Below, piece after piece: positions 9,656 through 18,160 of a stretch of DNA of 64,000 bases. Origin of the DNA: Oscheius tipulae. Lineage: Eukaryota; Nematoda; Chromadorea; Rhabditida; Rhabditidae. A model generated the notes under the pieces. It had not been told where the DNA came from, did no database searches, and saw only the letters and a list, made by a program, of their open reading frames with translations. The DNA lies in NCBI GenBank assembly GCA_037178975.1, contig JASJZH010000004.1, positions 9,114,001-9,178,000 of the forward strand, read 5' to 3'. A program made the translations under genes and the position numbers. How positions within the stretch are numbered: the first letter of the stretch is position 1; each line of letters starts with the position of its first letter.

Positions 9656-12588
9656 TTATTTATTTACGTTTTTCAAGTCTATGTGACTAGCGTAGATCTC
9701 AAGATTTTCCATTCTTCGGCATCTCGGTGCCACCAGTTCATACCCGCTAACTCTCGAATCTCGTCTTCCCATCGTTGACGCCTCCCGCCTCTAGATCTTT
9801 TGCCTTCAAGTGGTGTCCATTCGGTAATAGTCCTGGCCCATCTGTTCCCGTTCATCTGTGTTATCTTTTCCGCCCAGGTCATCTTGAGACAGAGTATCCT
9901 CTTTCTCCAGTCCACCAACTTTGTTCTTGCTCTTATCCTCTCATTCTGCCATCTGTCAAGAGAAGTGATTCGTAGCATTCTTCTTTCCATCCGTCTTTGG
10001 CTTACTTCGATGTATCTCTTGTCCGATTCCTTCAGTGTCCATGTTTCAGCTGCATAGAGAGCTACAGGAGTAACGCATGAATCGAAGAGTAATTTTCTTT
10101 TCTTCATGGTCAGCTGTCTGCATGTCAGGAGGTTGGAGATCTTGTTGAAGGCACCAAACGCCTGTCCCATTTTTCGTTTGACCTCTTCAGAATCGTCCAA
10201 TGGGATGGAGATCTGTGATCCAAGGAAAACGAAATTATCCACAAAGCTGATATTGGATCCGTTGATGATTATTGGGGTTTTGTTCACGATGTTGGAAAGA
10301 AGTACGGTCTTTTTGGTGTTAATTTCGAGACCTACTGAGCCCAGTGCTCCAGTCAACTTATGTAGCATTCTTTCCATTCCTGGTCGGCTTCTAGAGAACA
10401 GCACGATGTCGTCAGCATATCCCAAAGTATGGAGATGTTGCCCATTGATTCTGATCCCTTCGCCTTCCCAGTTGATCCTGTTGATGGCATAGCTCAGAGT
10501 GGCGTTGAAGAGTTTCGGACTGAGTACGTCTCCTTGACGTACTCCTCTTTTCACATCAATTGGGACTCGACTGCCGTTGACCAGAAGGTATGTAGATCCG
10601 GATTGGTATAGACGTTGCAGAAGTTGGATCAGAGAAGAATGAACCCCCATCTCTGTTAGAGCGTTCCATGTAGACTGCCAGCTGATAGTATCGAAGGCTT
10701 TTTTGGAGTCGATGAATCCCAGGCATAGTTTGAGGTTGTGTTCTGAGCTTTTTTCGATGATCTCCTTGACAGAGTGTATGTTGTCCAGCGTCGAGTATCC
10801 TCTGCGAAAGCCTGTTTGCCAATCGTCTGCTTGCTCTTCCAAACACGTTTCCATCCGTCTCATGAGTACTCGGGATAGAACTTTGGCACATGATTGAAGC
10901 AGGCATATCGGTCGAAAGTTTGCTGGATCATCTGAGTCGCCCGATTTGTGGAGTAGAGTAACGATTGCTTCCGTGATCCCTCTAGGAACTTCTCCTCCAT
11001 TCACCAAGTGATTCAGAATGTTGCAGATAATTGTTCCAGCCTCTTCCTTAGCATGGAACAGCATGGCAGGCGTGAGTCCGTCTGATCCAGCAGCCCCAGC
11101 TCTCCTTAGTTGACAGATAGCGCTGATTACTTCATCAGGCTCGAATGGCGGAAGATCTTCAAATTCGCGAATGTCTGCTGGCCTGACCGGACCTTGTGCG
11201 GAGTAAAGGTTGTCGAAGAAGTTCTTGAACCTGTCGACGGTTGCCTTCTGCGAGTAATCGTTGGTGTTCGATTTGGCTGCCAGCATCCTCTTTCTTGTTG
11301 TTCGTATGGACCAGACTGCATTTCTCACGCTCTTTCCTTTCTCAACTGTTCTCCTCAGGACTTCCTCTTTCCTCGCTGTCAGGTCGTCTCGTATCATTCT
11401 TCTTGCCTGTTGGGAGAGAGTAGAGTATGAGATCCTTCCGTTTGCCGTGTTGTCGTCTCTAGCCATCCGTCTCGCCGAGAGTATAGCCTTTGTTGCAGCC
11501 GAAACTTTTGGCGGCAGCGTGTCTATCCTCATTGCATTCCGCGCGGCATTCTTCAACTTCTTCTTCAGCTCCTCGTACTGTCTTTCAACACTTATGACAC
11601 TGTCCAGGTTTCTTTCTTCTGCATTTCCAAGTATGAGAAGATTTTCCTTGAACTGGGCAGGAACTAGATGAAGATTGTGCTTCCGATTCTGCTTTCGTTT
11701 GGCTTTCATCGGACATTTTCTCCAAAACAGCATCCTTAGCATTCTGTGATCGGAGTTGTAGTCTACTTTGTTGAGTACTTGGACATCTTTGACGGGAAGA
11801 GACCTTCTGGCAGCAATGAAGTCAATTTGGTTCCGAGTAGAACCATTAGGGCTTCGCCACGTCCAGAGCCTTTTGGGATTCTTTTCGTATATCGTACTCC
11901 ACAGTCGCAGGTTATGAGCACGGCATAGTTCGACCACAAGTTTCCCTCTCTCGTTACCATGATGGATTGTAGCCGTGCCGACAATGTCGTTGTTTGCATC
12001 ATCTCTGCTGATCTTGCAGTTGAAGTCGCCCAAGAGTATTGGTGAGAAACCTCTCGGCGATCGGGACAGCAGAAGATCGATAGATGCCAAGAACTCATCA
12101 TATTCCTCATCGGTGGACGTTGAAGTTGGGGCATATGCGGCTACCATGTAAAGCTTCAGCGATGGCAGAGAGAGTGAGGCACATCTGGCAGAATATGGTG
12201 TGAAGATGACTTCGTTCGAAAAGCATTCTTTGACCAGAAAGCCTACTCCATGTTGCGATAACTGCGCGTGGCCACTCCAGAACAGCACATCTTTAGACTC
12301 GAGATACTCTATACTTCCCTTGCCTCGTAGACGGACTTCATTAAGAGCTAAGACATCCCATTTGACCGTTCGTAAGGCCTCTTGTAGTTCGACCTGCCTG
12401 GAAGTCCCGAGTAGAGAGCGGACGTTGAAGGTGGCACATGCGAATTGAGGCGTCATGGAGATCTTGAGATTAGTGGGCAGAGTACGTCCGGCTTGCCCAA
12501 GGCTTCTTCGGACGGAATTCAAGTTCTTCTATCAGCAGTTGTTCCGTGCTTCCTTTTGGTCTTGGTTTAGGAGTATAGCGATAGAGAG
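9656..12588 (-). mobile_element. RTE-type non-LTR retrotransposon (LINE), nearly full length
   Basis: The element lies between two copies of the 12-bp target-site duplication ACGAGGCTCCTT (9644-9655 and 12589-12600). Its 3' end (left, minus strand) finishes in short TAAA-type repeats, as RTE elements do rather than in a long poly(A). The single long ORF has no stop codon. No long terminal repeats are present. Confidence 0.9.
9679..12522 (-). CDS. LINE ORF2: AP endonuclease and reverse transcriptase (RTE clade)
   Basis: The open frame is up to 947 codons and begins with a non-ATG codon; the first ATG is at 12456 (MTPQFACATFNVRSL), giving about 925 aa. The N-terminal third is an apurinic endonuclease-like nuclease: ATFNVRSL, LNEVRLRG, LLGDFNCKI, NQIDFIAARR and SDHRML in order. 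It nicks the target DNA. The middle holds the reverse transcriptase: FRPICLLQSCAKVLSRVL, QTGFRRGYSTLDNI, motif A around DSKKAFDTISW, RGVRQGDVLSPKLFN, and the catalytic YADDIVLFS box. The C-terminus (RGGRRQRWEDEIRELAG, then WHRDAEEW) is a block seen in nematode and other RTE ORF2 proteins. The enzyme performs target-primed reverse transcription. All motifs are intact, so this copy is young and possibly mobile. Confidence 0.93.
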   Translation of the reverse strand: MNSVRRSLGQAGRTLPTNLKISMTPQFACATFNVRSLLGTSRQVELQEALRTVKWDVLALNEVRLRGKGSIEYLESKDVLFWSGHAQLSQHGVGFLVKECFSNEVIFTPYSARCASLSLPSLKLYMVAAYAPTSTSTDEEYDEFLASIDLLLSRSPRGFSPILLGDFNCKISRDDANNDIVGTATIHHGNERGKLVVELCRAHNLRLWSTIYEKNPKRLWTWRSPNGSTRNQIDFIAARRSLPVKDVQVLNKVDYNSDHRMLRMLFWRKCPMKAKRKQNRKHNLHLVPAQFKENLLILGNAEERNLDSVISVERQYEELKKKLKNAARNAMRIDTLPPKVSAATKAILSARRMARDDNTANGRISYSTLSQQARRMIRDDLTARKEEVLRRTVEKGKSVRNAVWSIRTTRKRMLAAKSNTNDYSQKATVDRFKNFFDNLYSAQGPVRPADIREFEDLPPFEPDEVISAICQLRRAGAAGSDGLTPAMLFHAKEEAGTIICNILNHLVNGGEVPRGITEAIVTLLHKSGDSDDPANFRPICLLQSCAKVLSRVLMRRMETCLEEQADDWQTGFRRGYSTLDNIHSVKEIIEKSSEHNLKLCLGFIDSKKAFDTISWQSTWNALTEMGVHSSLIQLLQRLYQSGSTYLLVNGSRVPIDVKRGVRQGDVLSPKLFNATLSYAINRINWEGEGIRINGQHLHTLGYADDIVLFSRSRPGMERMLHKLTGALGSVGLEINTKKTVLLSNIVNKTPIIINGSNISFVDNFVFLGSQISIPLDDSEEVKRKMGQAFGAFNKISNLLTCRQLTMKKRKLLFDSCVTPVALYAAETWTLKESDKRYIEVSQRRMERRMLRITSLDRWQNERIRARTKLVDWRKRILCLKMTWAEKITQMNGNRWARTITEWTPLEGKRSRGGRRQRWEDEIRELAGMNWWHRDAEEWKILRSTLVT

Positions 12589-12600
12589 ACGAGGCTCCTT
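12589..12600. repeat. LINE target-site duplication, right copy
   Basis: ACGAGGCTCCTT, identical to 9644-9655. Confidence 0.85.
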
Positions 12601-12880
12601 ACGAAAATCTCTCTAATAATGGGAAAAACCGTCAGGGACGTCGCTGTTGATCTTTTTCATCGCCAAAGATGATCTGAACTAGATATGGAGATGCACAAAA
12701 CAAAAACTAACGTGGTTCCAGTTACGGCCGATGTTGCTCCGAGCAAAGCCAATCCGTGCAATCTTGTGACGATCCAGGAGACGAGGTACGGGCTTCATTT
12801 TCTCTCTGGTGATATTCCCGTTCCGCTCTCAGGATCGTCGATCAGCTCCTAGTTCGGCATGAACATCATTCGCCGACACC
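12601..12880 (-). pseudogene. Tc3-like transposase fragment, part upstream of the LINE
   Basis: Directly right of the LINE target duplication the minus strand encodes pieces like VPDGFSHY and RDFRKEP. These continue across the insertion into SRRNFGGGTLMV at 9600-9635, so the LINE cut the transposase ORF. Further right the frames are broken by stops, so the transposase is dead. Confidence 0.65.
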
Positions 12881-13992
12881 GTGCACTTCGATACAAGGCG
12901 CCCGACTTTCGTCTCTTTTAGTGAGGATTCTCGGGCGTCCGGGGCTTTCAGAGTTGTTCTTGCCGTCACTTCAGACTTCAGCTTGAGCTCTTTTTTTGGC
13001 AGAAAGGCGTTTTCCGCTCGGCATGTCGTTGCAGTTTAACGGGGAAACCTTTCAGGATTTCGAAGCCTAAATATGTTTTCGATTCGTTTTGAGTTTTTGC
13101 CTATTTCCGTGCAAGACCCGTACTAACTCATAATTATGACGCCGGCGTTTTTTGAATTTTTGAAGATGAGATACTTGTCTGAAAAACTTTTCTGGGGGTT
13201 TTTTGACATGATAAAATGTTTGGAAATGGTCCTGGAACTCTAAAATGCGATGTGCGCTCTATACTGCAAATTTAGGGGATGACTCATAATTATGACGCGC
13301 AGTGTACAACGTCCAAGTCCATATTGATTGCTATGACTCGAAACACTATAGCACAGTTGTGTTTTAAACGTCAAAATTCTAGAGCGAATCTAAATTTCAC
13401 TTGCCATCTAAGATCTTTTCGATAAAAGGTTTACCTGATGGGCTTGTCGAACTACCATATCTACTCCTCTTGTTGGCTTTAATTCTTACTCGCCTACATT
13501 TGCTACAGGTTCTGGACGAGTGGGCGATAGGCTGGACTCCATTCACTTTTTGAGATATTGTTTTATGTTGTTTGCTGTTTTGTTTTTTTTATGACAGAAG
13601 GATATACAACCACACAACTCCGGTCAATCAAAAAAATACAGCACCAAAATCCAAAATTTTTAATATAAATTTATTTGGCTTGTTGCCGCTGGAGGTTCGA
13701 AATAGTCTATAAACAACAAACAAACACTCGAGTTTACGCCAAATTGCAGGTCTGATTCGGTTTGACTGAAACCGATTTCGAACTAACCATTTCCGCCAAA
13801 ATTCGATTTCGCGCCGTTATGATTTTGAACAAATCGATTTCGACATGTTCAGTTTCGACCAAATTTGTACGTAATTGCGTACACATTTTTCTACTGTGCT
13901 TCCTAATTGATTTAATTTACGTTTTATTACAGTTTTTGTGTGTTCTTTCTTGCTTTTTTTTGTCAAACTGCATGAAGGTTTTCGCAGAATTA

Positions 13993-14380
13993 TGAAGCCA
14001 ATTGGGAAGCCGGAGACGATAGATCATTATTTGATGAGGCTGTAAAGGACGAACAAGGACGGGTCCCGTATCTACAGCTGTTATTACCAGTAACCCTCTA
14101 TGTTTTCGTTGTTTTCTGATATTTTTAGGGATAGAATGTACTCTTCCTGTGCAGCAATGTTCAAGAGAAACGTGACAGGCCAATCTACCGTCAAAGTTGC
14201 CCACAATCATCCGACCGACAACGTACTGAACGTTGTAAGTGTGCTGCATTCTTTTCTCAATTTTTAAAGGCTGAAACTGAGAAAGTAGACCAATGTTTTA
14301 AAGCAAGAAGTCAGCCTAAAACGTCTTCGAAAGATATCATAGAAGAATGTCAACGCTCCCCCTCGGCAGAAGTAATGAGG
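13993..14380 (+). pseudogene. FLYWCH-like zinc-finger fragment of the MULE transposase
   Basis: Two exon-like pieces (ending near 14092 and 14235, with a 37-39 nt gap) read SRIYSCYYQ then RMYSSCAAMFKRNVTG and KVAHNHPTDN. The Cys...Cys...HxH pattern fits a FLYWCH-type DNA-binding finger, as found at the N-terminus of nematode MULE transposases. A third piece (AETEKVDQCFKARSQP...) follows from about 14270. The protein is not continuous. Confidence 0.55.
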
Positions 14381-14559
14381 CTTCGAGTTTTTTATCTACT
14401 TTGTAATTTAACATCGCTATGATAGCCAGCGGCAGAGGATATACCGTGCTCGAGAGCAAAAATCGCCTGATTTCAAGTTGCTAGATTTCCCTGCCCCAGT
14501 ATTTCAAGGAGCGACGACAACTACGTCAGGTGCAACTATGTGTTCCAGCAGTCTGTATA

Positions 14560-15464
14560 CCGTAAAACCTCTATTAGAAGCACCCAAACAACGCGATTGA
14601 AAATTAGAAGCGCACTTGGAACAATACCCAAATTTCAGCGGTTGTTGCTTCGTTCGAATTGCTATCATTTTTTTTTTTGCTTTCTTCTCATGTTTGTTCT
14701 CTGCTCTCAACCTCTCTTTTTATTCGATTTTATTTCATTTATATTGCTATTATTTTAACTTCAGACATAAAATGTCTTCGCGCGAAAGCAAAACAGAAGA
14801 TTACGTTGAGTGGTCGCTTGGGGCTGAACACGTTAGTTTTTTTTAAATTCTATTCACAGTGTCCGTTTTCTTCTAGTTAGAAAGCGAAACGTTTGAGCTG
14901 ACTAAAGCAAATGGAAGTGCTACGGACTCGCCTTCAAGACTGAAGCCATTGAATACGCCGAAAGACACTCAAATCTACAAGCCGCAAAGCAATTTCGGGT
15001 CGACAGGCAACAAATTCAACAGTGGCGATCACGTAAGATTTCTCTAGCCCTTCAAAGGTATGTACTTTTCTGTTTGTGTTCACAAATCGAAGGCTACGAT
15101 GAAGAAGCTCGATGAACTCAGGATTGATTCTACTTTAGTACCAGCAGGCTGTACTCCATATATCCAGGTAAGGGTCAATTCAAATTCTTCTAATAATGGC
15201 TCAGGCCCCGGATGTAATGATCATGAAACGCCCCATTCAGGAGCAATGAAGAGCGGAGTGATTTAACACTCGAAGAAAACGAAGAAGATAGCTACTCGCC
15301 AATAGACTTTAAAGAGTAATTTTAATTGTTATCGTTTGCTTGTTGCCTTGGCTTGGTTATAAAGTGACTCATCGATAAATTGAAGCGCACCCTCTATTAT
15401 AAGCGCATACAGACGGGGTGATTGAAAAATAGAAGCGCATGCGCTTCTAATAGAGGTTTTACAG
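14560..15464 (+). mobile_element. Pogo-like (Tc1/mariner superfamily) element inserted in the MULE
   Basis: Ends CCGTAAAACCTCTATTAGAA (14560 on) and the reverse complement ending at 15464 (CTGTAAAACCTCTATTAGAA) are flanked by TA (14558-14559 and 15465-15466). The right end also holds the palindrome GAAGCGCATGCGCTTC. Inside, LDELRIDSTLVPAGCTPYIQ followed by PDVMIMKRP (about 15105-15250) matches the third-acidic-residue region of pogo/Tigger DDE transposases, where a CTP(L/Y)(L/I)QP-D motif is typical. The element is only 905 bp, so it is an internally deleted, non-autonomous copy. Confidence 0.8.
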
Positions 15465-15466
15465 TA

Positions 15467-15660
15467 GTTGAGTTCATAGACGGAAAACTGCTGGAAAAAA
15501 CCGATACTGTTTTGATCGATGGAACGTTCCGAACAGTCCCGAAACCATTTCTCCAGTGTATATGTTTTTGAATCCAAGCTCATTTCTGCAATATCAGATC
15601 GCAAAATCCATTACGAGGCCCGTTAGTTACATTTTACTGCAAACAAAGAAAGAGTCGTGT
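15467..15660 (+). pseudogene. MULE DDE transposase fragment
   Basis: Reads EFIDGKLLEKTD then VLIDGTFRTVPKPFLQ; the DGTF...PxxFxQ block contains the first catalytic Asp of Mutator-like transposases. A frame change follows after about 15560 and the remaining DDE domain is not recognisable. Confidence 0.6.
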
Positions 15661-16313
15661 TACCAAGCCGCGGTCAATGAACTGTTTCTGGTCGGAAAAT
15701 AGTTGCTCGCTACGCAATATCAGGTTAGTTGAATATTTATCGTTTATTGCTATTATCAAACGAGTTTTTAGCCATGGAACCAGCCCTGAAAAATTCAATA
15801 AAGGCTGCGAGCACGTTGCATATCTGCTACTTTCACCTCATATCAAGCTGACGAGAGCGATTGACACAAGAAAAGGATCATTGGGAAGATAAAAAACCGA
15901 GTGTGCTGTTTTTTGCTCAAATAATTGTTCTATATAGGTGCAGAGTATCATACGTTCTGGCTGAGAATACGAGCTCTTCCATTTTTCCCGCAACAGAAAA
16001 CGACACAGCTGTTTCAGAAGATTTTTGCAGAAGAAGAAACTATGATAACTGCTAGCCTTTTGAATACGTAGCTTTTGATTCATAATTTTTGAGGGCTTCT
16101 GTTTAAATTTTTTCATCTGTTAGCAAGAAAATTACTTGAAAATCGGCCAGAAACCGAATGAAAACAAGCAGAAACGATAAAAAAGATTTGTACGTGATTG
16201 CGTACAAATTTGGTCGAAATTTCGAAATCGATTTGTTCAAAATCGACTTGCCGCGAAACCGACTGCGGCGAATTCGAGTGCGGGGAATCAATTTATTAAA
16301 AACCGTCGCAGAT

Positions 16314-16540
16314 CACGGCGTGTTACACCCATGCAAAAGGCGTCGCCAATTTTTCTCGTGCCATATTCCTATTTCGAGGGCGGGAATTCAAAATTAGTTC
16401 TCTAGCCGCTTTTTAGATTAATCTAGGGTATACGATATTCTGTGCCAAAATCGGTTTAATCAGGATTTCTGTAGGATACTGTACTTAAGGCAACATTTGC
16501 GCCCAGTATGAAAAAGTGGCGACGCGCATAACACGCCGTG
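16314..16540. mobile_element. Small MITE-like element
   Basis: The 227-bp unit starts CACGGCGTGTTACACCCATG and ends with its imperfect reverse complement (TGGCGACGCGCATAACACG then CCGTG). Arms of about 30 bp pair, including GGCGTCGCCA with TGGCGACGC. No coding content. Confidence 0.55.
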
Positions 16541-16699
16541 AGACCCTTCATTGTGTATGATGTACGTCTTGGCGCGAATTAATTTTTTTTTCGTTTTTCA
16601 TCGTTTTCTACTCTTTTTCTCGATAAACTCGCAAGCGCGACCAAATTCATTTTGTTCATAACAAAATCAACAAAAAGGGAGCGTTAGTAACTGGTATTT

Positions 16700-17090
16700 A
16701 TTGTAACTGTACTATGGAAACGACTATTCAGCTGGAAATACTTCACAATGTCTTTGATGAGACGAAGGAACGGATCAGCGACTCGGCGTTTGCCATGCAT
16801 GCTTCTCCACCAGAAGAAACCCAAATGAGATTAAATATTCGATTCCCGTATTCCAGGAACATGGTGGAGACGCTCGTCTTTTAATGTACTCCAAACACGC
16901 TCAATGCTTTGGGTATAAGCTCCGGTACGAGAAAACTTGATGTAGAAACTGTAAATGGCGTAACTGATGGTAGGCCATTAAACGAAGACGCTTGTAGACA
17001 ATCCATTCTTCAGAGTAGATGGAGGAACCAAGGGCGGTATGTTGACGGAGAATGGGCTACAAAGTCACTCCGTGTCAGAGGCATGAAAGA
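16700..17090 (-). pseudogene. Merlin/ISXO2-like (IS1595-type) transposase relic, copy 1
   Basis: Minus strand reads IYSEEWIVYKRLRLMAYHQ, then TGAYTQSIERVWSTLKDERL and FFWWRSMHGKRRVADPF. This is the C-terminal half of the ISXO2-like DDE domain, with D/E-W-x-x-Y and TG-x-x-TQ-x-IE-W blocks. An internal stop and frame changes make it non-functional. Merlin elements with this transposase are known in nematodes. Confidence 0.7.
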
Positions 17091-17408
17091 GTTTTATTTA
17101 CTTACTGGCATCCTGTTTTGGTATTCATGTTTTGGTAATACTTCGGCGGGTGTCCCTGTCCATTCAAACGGGTTTTCGCGCGCTTTTTCCTTTTGGCGGA
17201 TTTTGTATTTTCGTCACGGTTTTGATATTCTCCGCTGTTCTTCATCATTTTTTTGGGTGTTTTTCGTATTCTCTCCTGTTTTCTCTGCATTTTTTTTTAA
17301 ATCAAAGTCAATAGGAGAATAATAGAAGTATTGGTATCGTGTAAAATCGTAGTAAAGTTTTAGTTTCAGGCGAAGTATCAACAATAACAATGATCGAAAC
17401 AAAAGAAA

Positions 17409-17951
17409 TCAGACGACGTAGTGTTTGGCGATGATCTCCAGAAGGCGGATAAACGGGTCCGAGCAGACGCGGCGACCGTTGAGGTTGGGCCACCAATGAA
17501 GAGCGAGTCGAGAAGGGAGCTTGGACTCACGGACACCTGGTCCCAGCTTCATAAGAGGCATCTTGACATTAAGCCACTGGCGTTCAATCGACTGGGTATT
17601 GCAGCCGGTAAAAAGGTCGACGAAATTCTGGGGATGGTTCACGGCTCGGTGGACGTAGCCGTGATGGACAGTCTGACGGTATGGCTTGAAGGAACTAGGA
17701 AGTTTTATTAAAATTTTGCCTTTTTTTGCAGGCAATATTGGCATCAAACGATAGCTTTTTGTAAGATTTTTAGTTTCTTTTATCATTCTTTGGTGACTTG
17801 ATAGATAGTGGTGAAAATATGCTGAACACATGTCCACTGATCTCTTCGCCCCACCTTTGAAGATGTCCATTTCTCCCGTAAACATCATATTGACCGACAC
17901 CGACGTTGATCCGGTTCTGGACAGGAATTTCGACATACAACTCTTGACCAT
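17409..17951 (-). pseudogene. Merlin/ISXO2-like transposase relic, copy 2
   Basis: An open minus-strand frame of about 180 codons whose last 95 residues are clearly ISXO2-like: SFKPYRQTVHHGYVHRAVNH, FVDLFTGCNTQSIERQW, then LHWWPNLNGRRVCSDPFI. The N-terminal half of the frame is not recognisable and there is no convincing start. It aligns with copy 1 at 16700-17090 in the same orientation, so the two may be tandem insertions or one duplicated element. A domesticated gene is possible but unsupported. Confidence 0.65.
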
Positions 17952-18160
17952 CTTAGTATTGTTGCATCTGCAGGTTGTTTCATGGCCCGTGGGCGCTGAA
18001 TTCCTTCTTAGGTAAATCTTTACAGCACATAAGCTTTCTATCTATCACCAAATTTCTCCTTTTTATCACCGCTGTTTGTTGGCCTTAACAGCTCGGCTCA
18101 AGGGAGGGACTTCTTAATCAGACCCATTTGGTGTGTTCTGCTGCAGCCGCCCGTTCCTTG

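Larger units (their letters stand above)
9381..13304 (-). mobile_element. Tc3-like Tc1/mariner element, split by a nested LINE
   Basis: Terminal inverted repeats CACTGCGCGTCATAATCATG (9381 on) and its near-perfect reverse complement (ending 13304) are each flanked by the TA target duplication (9379-9380 and 13305-13306). Without the LINE insert the element is about 1 kb. The transposase lies on the minus strand. A second copy of the TIR core (ACTCATAATTATGACG) occurs about 160 bp inside the right end (13126-13142), as in Tc3, where each terminus has two transposase binding sites. Confidence 0.85.
13780..16295 (+). mobile_element. MULE-like DNA transposon relic with long degenerate inverted ends
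   Basis: The ends are related in inverted orientation: 13826-13888 and the reverse complement of 16187-16245 share TTTTGAACAAATCGATTTCG and GACCAAATTTGTACG. Between them lie a FLYWCH/WRKY-GCM1-like zinc finger fragment (13993-14330) and the start of a MULE-type DDE domain (15474-15640), the usual order in Mutator-like elements. A pogo-like element (14560-15464) is inserted between the two. Outer borders and target duplications were not resolved. Confidence 0.6.

Noticed and set aside
9775..12448. Several plus-strand ORFs of 60-136 codons
   Set aside because: They are antisense to the uninterrupted LINE ORF and have no domain or splice pattern of their own.
9656..12588. Retroviral or LTR-type element
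   Set aside because: No LTRs, gag, protease or integrase; AP endonuclease plus RT with a short target duplication is a non-LTR LINE.
16700..17951. Bacterial contamination (ISXO2/IS1595-like transposase)
   Set aside because: The flanks are nematode-like, the copies are decayed, and Merlin elements with this domain occur in nematodes.
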